Under the pieces are notes generated by a model. The model was not told the DNA's origin. It saw nothing but the letters and a program-made list of their open reading frames with translations, and did no database searches. Positions 23,216 through 35,459 of a stretch of 64,000 bases of DNA are shown here, in pieces (positions within the stretch are counted from its first letter, which is position 1; every line of letters starts with the position of its first letter). Position numbers and translations under genes: made by a program. Origin of the DNA: Macrotrachela quadricornifera (Eukaryota; Rotifera; Eurotatoria; Philodinida; Philodinidae); the NCBI GenBank assembly GCA_022393335.1, contig JAJEKB010021337.1, positions 351,854 through 415,853 of the forward strand, read 5' to 3'.

Positions 23216-24434
23216 TATATATATATTGTTAAGTAGTACATTAATAAATCGTAGTGAGCAATGTAGTGTAAATAGTTTATAACTTACTTTTGACGGAAAC
23301 TATGTATGAAATATTAAAATATCGATAGGCTCAGATGACAGAACTCAACTGTTACTGCACCATTACAGACATGTTACAAACATGGCAGAAAAATCATGTG
23401 CATCATTATTAATCGTGACAGACAACTATGCAGATTGATAAGTTCAATGGTTAATTTCAAGTTTCGTGTAAACTACTTTTCAAGATACTATTGCTTGGTT
23501 CTTACCTTAAATTAAAAATTTATGTGCGAAGAACAACAGCAACTTCCATTGTATTTCAAATTTTGATCTTGAAGATATTACATTCAACGATTTTTTTTTT
23601 AAAAACAAATAAATCATGCCTTCATTAAAAATATACTTTTCAGTTTTTGCTTATTGTTATTATGTCTGTTTTCAATCTCAAGTTCTATTTTAAATCAATA
23701 AAATCATTTATAATAATCATGTGTTTGTAAATAAGGATATTCGCAGTTAAATATAATAAAATTCTATCTTATAGGATAACATATTAATACATAACCAAGT
23801 CAGTAAAATTTATCACTCTCGGTCTTATATTTTGCAGATATAAGCTTCATTTCATTCACACATACACATCTTTGTTTATACGTCAATAATTAAATTTCAA
23901 TTACTTCAATTAATGTCAATTGTAAGTGTGTATCAAAAAGAAAAAACACATGTAAATATTTTTTAAATTCTATATTTCGAATTTTTTATTAAGAAAGATT
24001 AATTTAAAATTGAATAAAAAATATCTAACAATCCTAAATGGACATCTGCGTATCCGCCTCTTGTACAAACAGGTTCTGTAGATCAACATGATCTACCGTA
24101 TGCATTATACGGTCATTTGGGTAACGAAATATTATGCCTAAAAATCATATATTCATGCTATGATCATCTCTGTTTTTGTTTATATTACTATAGATATTAA
24201 TAAACTTCGGCATGACTTTAACTTTTATTATAATGACAATAAAGATATTCAAAAAAATTTAAGTGGAAAACCTCCATCTCGCAAACGAAAGGGTGATTAA
24301 AACTTCCATATTAACGCAAAAATCTTATCATTTGCTGGTTTAACTAATGAATCAAGTAAAATAAACAGTATCTACTCAAAAGGATGACGTCAATGTCATT
24401 TAGTTGTCTTTATTGTATTCATATTCATTATATT
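23216..24434. other. Gene-free AT-rich spacer
   Basis: No coding frame, RNA gene or repeat was recognised. Confidence 0.4.
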
Positions 24435-24442
24435 TCTACATG

Positions 24443-25202
24443 TAGTGTTCTGCGTGATTGGTTTTTTTGATCACGATCACGATCACGATCACGAAATGAG
24501 ATGTACCTTTCACGCACGATCACGAATTTTTATCCAGTCATAATCACGATCACTATCACGAAAATTCACGATTGTTATAAATCAATGCAAAAAAAAATCA
24601 AAACAATATAACTATATTATTAGTAGTCAAAACGATGATGATTACTGGCAGAGCCACCGGGGAAGCTCAGCTCCCTCTAGAAAGCTCCGAGCTCCCCCTA
24701 GGAAATTTGAGCTCCAATTAGAGTAGGTGGTTAGTGACAGAAACATAAAGAGTTAGGGAGGGCTCAGCTCCCCCTAGACCGAAATTCTAGTCCCGCCAGT
24801 AATGATGATGATGATTATTTAGTTGACATAGACAGTGAAACTAATGAATGAATATTTCATTATGTGATTTTCTTATTTCATTCTGAATTTTCTTTTTTTA
24901 CATAATTGTATTTAATCAGATTATGTATTTGCATTGCTTTTGTTGTTAAAAGTAGGATATAAAACGTCAGATTTTATTTCTGATTTAAATGTGAACATTA
25001 AAATTTTGAATGAGAATGTGAACTTTTCAATAAAAATGTGAAATTTTGAAGGTATATATTACATTCGTGATTACCAGATTTTATGCCTCGCTCACGATCA
25101 CGGTCACGATCACGAAAAAAACTTTCAATCACGCACGATCACGGTCACGATCACGATCACGCGTGATCGTGATCGTGAAATTAGTGCTCACGCAGAACAC
25201 TA
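24443..25202. mobile_element. hAT-type MITE with CACGAT subterminal arrays
   Basis: Inverted ends TAGTGTTCTGCGTGA and TCACGCAGAACACTA are flanked by a perfect 8-bp duplication TCTACATG (24435-24442 and 25203-25210), diagnostic of hAT-type insertion. Each subterminal zone is an array of the hexamer CACGAT/ATCGTG (24473-24570 and 25092-25185). In hAT elements such arrays are typical transposase-binding sites. No transposase is encoded. A GC-richer block with CAGCTCCC repeats sits at 24655-24795. Confidence 0.85.
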
Positions 25203-25339
25203 TCTACATGACTTTCTTTCTTATAGTTGCCAGTATTTATGATATTATTTATAATATGTTCAAAACAATTGCTGATTATATTTGTGTAAGTGAGGAACAT
25301 GATAATGATTACAATAAACGACGTGTCAATATCCAAGTT

Positions 25340-26640
25340 ATTTTCTCTTTCTCGTAGAGAAGAGTCCAGTAAACATAAATTGTGTGATTGATTGATGGTA
25401 TGTCCGCACAAGGTCAAAAAAACATTTTATTAATATTTCCTATAAAACTCCACCAAAGGGTAATCGTGGTCGAGAAATCCGAATCTGATGTTAGTTTTTC
25501 AAAATTTTTTTTCGTATCCATTTTTTTGCACAAAGGATCACTTTTTTTGCAAAAATTTTTTTTGTTTATAAGGGTTGACCGAAGGGTAATCGGGGTCGAA
25601 GAATCCGAATATGAGGTCAGTTTTTCAAAATTTTTTTGAGGGTCATTTGTTTAGAAATAGGTTACATAGATGGAAATAAATTATTCATAGGTCTAATCCT
25701 TAAAAGCAACTAACTGAAAAGATGTTATTCAATTGAGCATTGTACCATACTTTACTGAATAATGTAGTTGTTAAACAAGGTATTTATTGTTTTGAAACGA
25801 TTAGATTTTGATCATATAGAAAAGAGATATTTATATTTAGATCGAATTCTCTGATCATCCAATGATGATTGTCCTATTACATTTGGATTTTTGTGTACCA
25901 TCAGTTAATGGCAAAAATTTTTGATATTTTTAATTCATGGTTTTAAATTTCTAGATACAGTATTATTCATTTCTTCGACTAAAACAAATCGTCATAGAGA
26001 CCCAAACAGAAATGGGGAGAGAAGAACATCTCATACTACGATATGATGCAAGCTGAATGGGTTTCCACGGTAAAATTACATACATTATCAGTATTAGTCT
26101 TTTGTTTGCACATATTAAATTTGTTTCGTTAAGTATAAGTTGGAAGAATAAACGGTGCTTATTTGGGAATAGTTGATTATGATTTATACGACTGTATATG
26201 TTAGTTTCTATGTTTAAGAGTATTATATGGAGCATCGCTTTTCATCAGATCTTTTTGATGCAGTATAGAAAAATTGAATTCAGCAAGTTTTAGGAAGTAA
26301 GACCATAATCGAAATCATCGAATGAGATCGTCCAAACAAGGTCGAAACGCGTCATCGTTAGCTTGAATTCATTCTCTTGGAGTATTTTGTGAAAATAATT
26401 AATATTGATTCAAAGATTTTCCAATTAATGATTGCACACTGTATTATCAATAGTTAAGTATTCAATCGGTGGACTTAGAGACAGAAATATGTGGTAGTTA
26501 GGGGAGGGGGTATCTTATATGATCACGCTGATGGCGTCATCTTCGTACTTGTCTTCAAATTTTTCTCTTTCTCGTAGAGAAGAGTCGAGTAAACATAAAT
26601 TGTCTGATTGATTGATTGCTTGTATGTTCGCACTACAATG
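25340..26640. repeat. Dispersed direct repeats
   Basis: TTTCTCTTTCTCGTAGAGAA followed by AACATAAATTGT and a TGATTGATTGAT run occurs at about 25340-25400 and 26563-26625. A second motif, GGGTAATCG(T/G)GGTCGA, occurs at 25457, 25576 and, degraded, at 26698. These look like pieces of an old duplicated repeat. No genes are seen here. Confidence 0.5.
26310..26352 (+). repeat. Degenerate hammerhead-like copy
   Basis: GAATGAGATC...GGTCGAAACGCGTC has the GAAA and ACGCGTC half of the ribozyme seen at 10762-10802, and GATC/GGTC could still pair as stem II. The CUGANGA core is mutated (CGAATGA). It continues with TTAGCTTGAATT, matching the flank of the other copies, so it is probably a relic end of a Penelope-like element. 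Confidence 0.4.
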
Positions 26641-26840
26641 ATTAGTCGAAGAATGAGGAAAAATAAAGGGAAACATTTTCCATAAGCATTGGCCAAAAGG
26701 TAATCGGGGGGTGGAGAATCTGGCGTTACTTTTAATTAATTATTAATTAATAATTAGTTAACATCACTCTTAATGAAACTTGATCAAATGGCTACTGAGG
26801 GTATAAAATCCAAATCTGATGTTAATTTTAATTAATTATT

Positions 26841-27331
26841 ACCCATGTAAAAAAAAACGGTCAATAACATGATTATAATCGATTTTTTTCGGATTAAAAA
26901 TCGATTATAATGGCACGATTATCACCAGATTTTCATCAGATTTTTGGATTATTAATCAATTAAAATTTATTACTTTTTTGTTAGTCAATTATAATCCTGA
27001 TAACTAAAAACTGCTTTTTTTCTCGAGTTTTAACTTTAAAATCATAGTTTATTATTGTTTTATTGGATTCCTCGCATCGACAAATGGTAGGTACAGTGTA
27101 AGACCAACCTCTGCCACATATACCACACTTCGTGAGATGACACCAACTGGTACTTCCTCGTTCATTGGTCGTCGTAATTAAAATTGATTAAAAATAAAAT
27201 AATTTATTATAATCGATTAAACACAAATAATCAGTTATAATCAATTAAAAATTAAAAATAAATGATTTTAATCGATTAAAAATAAAATAATCGATTATAA
27301 TCAGATTATTGACCGTTTTTTTTACATGGGT
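26841..27331. mobile_element. Foldback MITE rich in AATCGATTATAATC
   Basis: ACCCATGTAAAAAAAAACGG (26841) and CCGTTTTTTTTACATGGGT (to 27331) are inverted ends. Both arms carry reiterated TAATCGATTATAATC-type text. It sits about 280 bp upstream of the first visible exon of the Rep-like gene. There is no coding capacity. Confidence 0.75.
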
Positions 27332-27608
27332 ATCTACATTTATGTTAATCATTGTAGTTGTCACTTTACTTTCGTTTTGTCAGATATTTCCTATGATACC
27401 TTTTATCGCTTTCTTTTCTTATTGTTTTTCCTTTTTTATGTAATTACATGGATCTTCCCATCTGCAATGCTACTTATTTGAAATAACTAATCTTCTATCG
27501 AAAATTTCGTAAAAAAATCTGCTGTTCTAAATATAAGAGTATGTAATTTAAATTAGAAATAAACTTATATACACAATACTGTACTAATAATCTACCGTCT
27601 AAAAATAG

Positions 27609-29604
27609 CCCATCTACGAGAAAGAGCTAAGCGAGTCTGCAGATGAGCGTTACTTGTTAAATAGAAATATTGAGAAATACTCCGTGTATTTAGACAAAAT
27701 TACATGTAAGTTTGTTTTGAAAACAATATGAAAAATGATCATCATATCGATGTATCAGGCTATTTATAACTTTCATTTTATTTAGCAACTGCTTGGCTTT
27801 ATCAAATAAGTAATAATGACTATGCTTGGAACGAGTACATTAAAAGAAGTGAGTAGATCTATTTCTTCAAAAGAACTTGTATTTTTGAGTAAAATTGCAA
27901 ATACAATACGAACATTTTTATGTCATAATTAGGTATGAACTTCATGGAATATGGACATTTCAGCAGTCCTAATAGTACTAAAAAAGTAACAACATGGGAA
28001 GATGCTATAAAAATGCGTTTAGGTCAAAATATGATTATTTCTATTTAAATTTAAATAACTATAGACAAGCGTCAAAAAAAGACATCAGATCCGGACTTTC
28101 GTTCTAAACTTAATTCTATCGCCAAACGAAATCCTCTGAATGTCGTGAGAAAAATCAAACGTGAGGCGCCTGAGGAATATTACCATAAAAGTGCACAGTG
28201 AGTACATAGCAATATAGAATACTGATTACAAACTCATAAGAATATTGTATATACTATTTTTATGATTTTTCAGACATTATAAACTTAGTACAGATATAGC
28301 AAATTTGGAAACTTTAATGCAGGCAAATGAGATGATAAACCAAAAACAACTACATTGGCTAGTCATAGAAAAGCATTGTCATCAAAATATACGTATGTGC
28401 CAGTTCCAATGATATAAAAAGCGCTGGAACAGAAATGTTTTTCATATCTTTATTCTGTTTTGTTTTGTTTTCGATTTCTCTTCTTTGAATAGGTCGACAA
28501 TTAAATTATTGGATCACAAATGATTTTATGAAAAAAGGGCGTTGTAAATGCTTAATTTTGGTTGGTGATTCTCAAACCGGTATAGGATAATCTAGTTTGA
28601 GACGAATTCAGTTTTTAATGTATGCTTGTACTTTTTATTGAAAATTTAGGTAAAACAACTTTTGCTCTGTCACTGCCTGGGATATGCAACTATTATAAAT
28701 CGGGATGGTCATTGGATAATTGGAAAAACTATGCTCGATATACAGTCATCGATGATGTACCTTGGGGTCAATTCGAAGAGCTATATTTTCCTGCAAAGAA
28801 AGCTATTCTCACGGCAGGTCTACCATGTTATGTAAGAGTTTTTCTTGCACAAATATTTGATGAAGGTTTTTTTTATCTCTATCTCTTCGTATATGTATAC
28901 TAGGGTCAAGATAAAAGACAAAAAGCTAGACAATTGATTGTCAGTATGCTTGCAATTGTTATACTCAATCCAGAGGATACTGGAAGTCTACTTCGTCAAC
29001 CTGTCACGGAAAAGGAAAAGCAAGATCAGGAATATTGGGGGAAAAATGCATTTATTGTTGTTATGAGTAAGAACAAAAAAAATAAAATAGTGATACATGT
29101 TTTATATGATGTATTCATCTGATATTTAGAAAAAGATGAGTATATATATATCGACCAGAACCAACTGAATCATTTGATATAAACAATTCAGAAAAATATG
29201 ATACAATTGCTCATCTAAAAGAATTTTATACTGAATATAATGATAACAATGATTTCAATGAAGAAAACGAAAGAACAGAACCTGCTTCATGTTTATCAGC
29301 TACTACATGCTCTTTATCAGAATTTATCGCACTTGAGCATTGTTCCATTCAAAATCAAGAGAAGGAAATGAATAAAATGACAATGACGTCACAATCAATA
29401 CCAGAGTCTTCATTTGCTGCAGTAACAACGGCAACAAGTTTTGATGCACTACCTGAAGATATAATAAATGATGAAGAAGTTGCTGCAGTCATAACAATAA
29501 CTAGTGAGATAGCAATGTGTGCAAAGAGAGCCGCTGAAAAAGCTGAAGAGGAAGTAGCTGAAGCTATTAAAAATGTTGAAAAGAAAAAAAACAATTTCAG
29601 ATAA
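27609..29604 (+). CDS. Intron-rich Rep-like superfamily 3 helicase gene (5' end not found)
   Basis: Nine exons are inferred: 27609-27705, 27786-27848, 27933-28022, 28065-28197, 28274-28392, 28493-28579, 28650-28831, 28904-29066 and 29141-29604. All introns are GT-AG (42-100 bp), phases agree, and 466 codons stay open to the stop. The helicase resembles CRESS-DNA virus Rep proteins. A P-loop is split by an intron (GDSQT / GKTT), a Walker B-like YTVIDDVPW follows, and a motif-C-like stretch is downstream. A Tyr-Ile-Lys-Arg near residue 50, ahead of a Glu-Tyr-Gly-His segment, may be a relic of the nicking tyrosine motif; the HUH histidines and start codon are not seen. The last exon adds an acidic Ala/Glu-rich tail. 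The usual acceptor at 29129 would shift the frame, whereas the AG at 29140 keeps it open. Endogenised or domesticated origin is inference. Confidence 0.7.
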
Positions 29605-30639
29605 AATAATTGAAAACGGTAATTCTATAAAATCACTATTTATTTCTAAAAAGTTCTTCTTGTCTAGATGATACAATGAAAAGAATTAAATTGTATACTA
29701 CTGCTACTATTAACAATAACAATATATATAACATAATAATGGACGGTTTAAGTATACCGATGGAAAGTGATAATCCAACAATAGTTAATAAACAAGAAGA
29801 AGAAAAGACTACTCACAATAAAAAAAAACAAAAATTTTAATGAAAAAAATATCATGTGATCTTTAAACCAAAATTTTATTTTGTTTCGCGTCAATTACGA
29901 AGTAAAAAACATTGACATAATAGTCTTTATTATATTATAGTATTCGTAGAAGTAGATGTAAATAGAATTGTTATTGTTTTGTTTTTTTTTCCAAATTAAT
30001 AAAATGTAGGTACATAATATTCAAATTAATGTAATTATCAAAATTTTGTTAAAAACCCCTTGATACATAATTATCTAGTATAAGTACGAGTAATATATGT
30101 TACAAAAATGGAAGTTTCAACTAATTTCAATGAAGAAAATTGGGATGTATTGATTACATACGAATTATTAACGTCATTCTAGACAAAGTATAAGAATATA
30201 ACATTAATTTAAGATGTGATCTATACGGGTACACTTTTTCACTATGTGAGACTTGATTTTTATTAGTAAGTTGCTAAATATATTTTGAGTTTAACGGAGT
30301 ATATATAAATATTCCTTTTAACTGCATCATAGAGACCACAATCCAGCGGTTTCTATGTCGGTTACAAGTCCGGATAAAGGAGGAGTGTTTGATGGAAGGG
30401 ATGCAGATGCCACCATCTGTAAAAAGAACAAGATGACAGAAATCAACTATGAACGACTTCAACACGAAATCATATCGGCTCGGACGACATTCGACAAAAC
30501 AGGGTTCACGTTCTCTGGCGAGTAACCATGACAGAGTCGAAAAATTGATGACTGGAAAAGACTTATACACAAAATATAGTACATTAAACACACAGAAACT
30601 AAAATTGTCAAACACACTCTGACATTTTAGAAGCATACA
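29605..30639. other. 3' flank of the Rep-like gene and degraded sequence
   Basis: AATAAA-like signals occur in this AT-rich stretch (for example near 29997). From about 30340 onward the sequence may be the far 5' part of the LINE relic that follows, but no clean frame supports this. Confidence 0.35.
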
Positions 30640-31166
30640 ATGTGCAGATATTATGGATTGCCAGTAGACTAGAACTTCTCAGAAACGAAATGAAACTTTT
30701 CAGATGCCACATAATTGGTATTTATCAAGCAAGATAAACAGGAAAAAGTGAAACACTGACTGGAGACTTCATGTGATCAGGAGAAGAAGCCTCATATACA
30801 AGAGATGTAGGCTTGCTATTAAGTGCGCAAACTAAAGAGATGTTAATAGGATACAATCCAATCAGCTAACAAATAATTTCGACAAGATTCGATACAGTAC
30901 CATAAAAAATATCAGTAATACACGTAAACGCACCAACCTCTTCATCTTCAAAAAAAAAGAAACTATTGAAGCATTCTATGGCCGTATTGAGGATGCATTA
31001 GCAAAGACAGATAAAAAAGACATAATTATTCGGACAAGAGATTGGAACAATATAATTGGTAATGATGACACAGATTGGAAATTCATAATGGGAAATACGG
31101 TTATGGGGATAGAAATGAACGCGGAAAACGCCTCCTGGAACTTGCAACATCACACAACTTCCTCAT
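30640..31166 (+). pseudogene. LINE endonuclease (APE-type) relic
   Basis: Conceptual translation in shifting frames shows AP-endonuclease landmarks of non-LTR retrotransposons. They are a YGLP-like start, an isolated HVNAPTSSS segment (canonical yAPT), EAFYGRIEDAL, a degraded GDFN box (RTRDWNNIIG near 31035-31062), and the LLELATSHNFLIC end (31130-31166). Several stops and frame changes show it is dead. It stops abruptly where the left terminal repeat of the next transposon begins, so that transposon probably inserted into it. Confidence 0.55.
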
Positions 31167-31167
31167 A

Positions 31168-33973
31168 TGTATTGTCGACGCCAGAAGTAAATGGAGAAAA
31201 CTCTGCAAAGAATATCTCCCGAACGGATACAGCTAGTGAGCTGATCTTTTCACCATTAGAAAGAGGATAGTCAGGGGTACAAGTGTATGCTTTATTCAAT
31301 GAGTTAACCTTTGATCAAAGTTGTTAATTATCATTGAAGATGTTGTGCGTCACCGAACAAAAACTTTTTTCATATGAGTTCTCAACTCCAAGGTAACCGT
31401 TCGATAGCCCAGAGTCTACTCTTTTAGTCTACGCAAACCTGACCTTTCTATCATTCATTGTTCAAAAATTATCCTCGTTACAGTGAGCGTCTGTAACCTG
31501 CAAAAAATGCGATTTTTTCCGAGAAAAGAGCCTTGTTATTGTATATCCATGAATGTTTTCAATCATTCTGAGTTGAACGATGGTGATCTAATTGTCATGT
31601 AGACATGATTTACTTTGGTCAACATTGACTTTTATCAGTCTTTCGAACTATGATATGGCTAGTGCTTTCTATCAGCCATTTTCACTTTTATTTTGCTCGT
31701 CACGTAAAATTTCACAGCGAAAGATATCGCCTGTGTTTTTTTTCATGTCTCTAGCCATTGCAAGGAAAAAAGGAGCGATAGACTTTTTGGGTAATTTGTA
31801 TTCGTATATGTATATACGTATATATCGATCGTATTGTTACTTGTGTCATTGCTTCCACACATTCTCATCATGCCGCACGGCGTTCATTTCACTCTTGAAA
31901 TCAAAGAAATATTCTTCCGTGTTATTGACTTTGTCGAAGGAGAGAAAACCGGACCTCGAATTCCAATGAATAATACAATTGCGCGCATTATTGCGATGCT
32001 GGGGATTTTGGAGTCTTCATCGTTCAATTTGAAGAAAGAAATGAAGACATTACGTGAAGCGCAGGAAGCCGAAGAAAAAGAAGAAGAAGAGAACCGCTGT
32101 CGACTCCGATCAGCATCACAATTCCATCCAACGAAGATTTCACATAAAAAGCAGAATATTTCGATTTGGTTCACGTCTCACAAGATGAGCACGGTTCAAC
32201 GAGAAGCTCGTAACAAAATTCCTGGTCGTGCACCAATTCATTTATCTGAAGAAGCTGATGATAAGATTCGATTTCAGTTCCATCTGTTGTTAGCGGAAAA
32301 AATTTACCCTACGGTGGCTATTCTTCTCGAACGCCTTCTCATTGCTCATGCAGATTTTCCAAATCGTTCAGAAACAACTATGCGAAGACATGCATCGATT
32401 AGGCTTCTCGTACAAAAGAACAAATAAGGTAAAGTTGGCCCTTGATGATAATTTCTTCGTCACTCAGCGGACCTTTTTCGGAAACTTGATGAATTGCGCA
32501 AAGTTGGTGCTTTGATTATGTTTCACGACGAAACATGGGTGAATATAGGAGAAGAGAAAAGATCAATCTGGATCGATGATCGAGGAGAAGGAAGGCTTCA
32601 TAAAACAAATGGAAAATTGATCGATGCAAGTGGATTTCATTTACCGTCTGTCGAAATTTTTGACTGTTCTAAAGGTCATTCCATGACATCATCGCATTTT
32701 ACCGAATGGATTGAAAAGTCAAATTTTCGTCTAAGAGAAGATAATGTTAAATTCTGTTGAAATTTTAATTGCTAAAGTTTTGATTTTAAGATAAGGTCGT
32801 AATCGACAAATAGTCATAGTGATCGTTAATGCCCCGTGGCATTTAGAACTCACAGAATACTCTAAACCTGTCAAAAGATCCATGCGAAAAAACCAGATAA
32901 TCGAATGTTTAAAAGATCATGAAATTGAATTTGATTCGATATTGAAGAAATCGGAACTGTTAGAGATCGGTTTTCACAACAAGCCCAAAAAAGAATATAA
33001 AGTATAGATCATTTTATAATATCCATACATTTTGAATCTATGATAGTTAGAACGACGAGGTCGCTGACGAGTTCAATGTGGAAATATTGCACTTGCCAGT
33101 GCGTCACTGTACATTAAATCCGATTCAGATCGCCTGGTCTGGATTGAAGGTTTATGTTCGTAAAAACAATACTAGCTTTGCATTCAACAGTGTTAATGAA
33201 TTAGTCGCTGGCTTTGACGAAAAGGCTGCGCAAGGTGCAATTCGTCATGCTGAAAAAGTAGAAACGACTTATAAAGCAGCGGATGATTTTTTAGAAAATA
33301 CTATTGAACCACAATTAAACGATGACGACTCGGATGTCGAAGTCGACAATCTTTCAAACACCAGCGATGACAACACATAGGCTGCTTTTTTTCTGTTACA
33401 GTTTTTCTGTTATAATAGATTCACAATTATTGAAAACAGTGAAATAAAAGTGAAAATGGCTGATAGAAAGTACTAGCCATATCATAGTTCGAAAGACTGA
33501 TAAGAGTCAATGTTGATCAAAGTAAATCATGTCTACATGATAGTTAGATCACCATCGTTCAACTCAGAATGATTGAAAACATTCATGGATATACGGTAAC
33601 AAGGCTCTTTTCTCGGAAAAAATTGCATTTTTGGCAGGTTACAGACGCTCACTGTAACGAGGATAATTTTTGAACAATGAATGATAGAAAGGTCAGGTTT
33701 CTGTAGATTAAAAGAGTAGACTCAGGGCTATCGAACGGTTACCTTGGAGTTGAGAACTCATATGAAAAAAGTTTTTGTTCGGTGACACCAAAAATCTCTA
33801 ATGATAACTAACAACCTTGATCAAAGATTAACCCATTAAATATAGCATACACTTGTACCCCAGACTATCTTCTTTCTAATGGTGAAAAGATCAGCTCGCT
33901 AGCTGTATCCGTTCGGGAGATATTCTTTGCAGAGTTTTCTCCATTTACTTCTGGCGTCGATAATACTACTTTT
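31168..33973 (+). mobile_element. IS630/Tc1-type transposon with terminal repeats of about 525 bp
   Basis: 31168-31693 is repeated in inverted orientation at 33442-33973, starting with TATT(G/A)TCGACGCCAGAAG. The arms contain ACAGTGAGCGTCTGTAACCTG-like text at about 31480 and its complement at about 33640. Between them lies one degraded DDE transposase gene on the plus strand. Such long terminal inverted repeats are unusual for this superfamily. Arm divergence (substitutions and small gaps) indicates an old insertion. Confidence 0.8.
31870..33380 (+). pseudogene. DDE_3-type (Tc1/IS630) transposase, inactivated
   Basis: The frame starts at MPHGVHFTLEI (31870), runs through an N-terminal helix-turn-helix-like part, and shifts by one base near 32385. 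Two short introns seem to remain (32429-32467 and about 32752-32793). The first catalytic aspartate is present in FHDETWVN (32522-32545). The second box reads IVNAPWH, with Val where Asp is expected. The third reads LNPIQIAWSGLK, with Gln in place of the catalytic Glu. With the frameshift and two catalytic replacements the enzyme cannot be functional. Confidence 0.75.
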
Positions 33974-34209
33974 TGTATAATAATATATGAAAATTTTAGA
34001 TTCTTGAGATTTTATACTAAATTTTTTTATGTCTTGTGACATCTAGTAGAAAATGTCGTGGTACGTTGAAAGTGATCGTATAAGATCGAAAATCCCAGTT
34101 ATAATAAAAAATTAAAACAGAATAAAAAAATTCAATTCATACATTAAAACTATAAGTGCCCGCTGTTTCTTTACAATTTATTATAAAATCTCAAGATTTA
34201 TTAATTATT
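33974..34209. other. Short gene-free spacer
   Basis: Nothing recognisable. Confidence 0.35.
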
Positions 34210-34500
34210 TCATAGATGTCATGTCTTTTACATTACTAACAATGCTATCAATCATATGTTGAGCAATATTAACAGTAAAGAATGAAAAATCATTCTTTAT
34301 TTTGATATATCCACAATCTATGACAGAAGAAATAGATTCCCAAGCTAGTCAAATGTACATGCAATTGTGACTTTTAAGAACAGAAATTGGATGTCATGTC
34401 TTTTACAATATTAACAATGCTATCAATCATATGTTGACCAATATTAACAGTAAAGAAAGAAAAATCAATCTTTTTTTTTATATATTTACAATCTATGACT
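34210..34500. repeat. Tandem duplication of about 175 bp
   Basis: GATGTCATGTCTTTTACA followed by CAATGCTATCAATCATATGT and ATATTAACAGTAAAGAA occurs at about 34216 and again at about 34391, each ending near ACAATCTATGAC. Identity is high apart from a poly-T expansion in the second copy. Confidence 0.75.
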
Positions 34501-35459
34501 AGGGGTGTTACAGCTCAGCTCACCAGCTCTCATAGAGTCATTCAACAATTTTGCTGAAAGCATAAATCTATTATTCTACTGTAGCAACATATTCTGAAAA
34601 AATTTAGTAAGTCGATTCATGGCATGTAAACTTATAGTACTGAACAAAAGTATAAGATCGACATATTCTAGATTTTATTTTATAATATAGAATATCGTAT
34701 TCAAATCCAACTAATGATTTCTATAACCAAATGAGTTTCTTTATCCGATGCATTTTATGGACAAAAATTTGTGAAACACAGAAACCGATAGATTTTAGGT
34801 CTTGAAAGATTTGCTGAAATTCTTTTTTAATAATACTATCTTCAGACTAATCTAGTTAAAACTTAAAACCTAGATAGTTTTCATCAGGTTTTTTATCGAT
34901 TTAAATGTTTTTAACAGCTAAGAGATATGATTTATTACAGTTTCACCTTCCAAATTTGATTTCCTGCTGTCCTATCGCTTGATGAAAATCTCCAATCATG
35001 CTAAATGTATTGATCTATACTCACAAAAGGTTATCTTATTGGCAATAATAGTCTTTATAAATTAAGAACTTCGTGTATGTTTCTATATGAAACATTCTAA
35101 AATAATTATTCTGAAATCATGCCGGAAATGAATTACAAAATAATTCAAAATCTCTATGTTTTATAGAACAGATTTATTAATGAGATTTATAGAGGATCTA
35201 TATAAGATCTGTCTACGGTCTATGAAGCATCTATCAGGGTCCACCAGATAATAGACCCTATGTGTGTGTGTTTCCACTCTCACCCTCGGTCAGAGAGACC
35301 GCCAGTGTTTGTGCTTCGCTCTCACCTTCATGGCAGACCCCGGTAGACTCTGATAATTCTATTGATAATCATTAATAGAATTTGAATTATTTTATGATTC
35401 ATTTTTATTGAATTACTTTGTAATTCATTTACGGCATCCAGTGATTATTGTTGTGTTCT
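34501..35459. other. Gene-free spacer
   Basis: No gene or strong repeat was seen. A somewhat GC-richer block lies at 35220-35345. Confidence 0.35.

Noticed and set aside
24443..25202. CACGAT arrays read as a CRISPR-like or telomeric repeat
   Set aside because: No unique spacers and no match to a telomere pattern; the inverted ends and 8-bp duplication explain them as part of a transposon.
29355..29676. Minus-strand frames over the last helicase exon
   Set aside because: Phe/Ser-rich antisense shadows of the Ala/Glu-rich tail.
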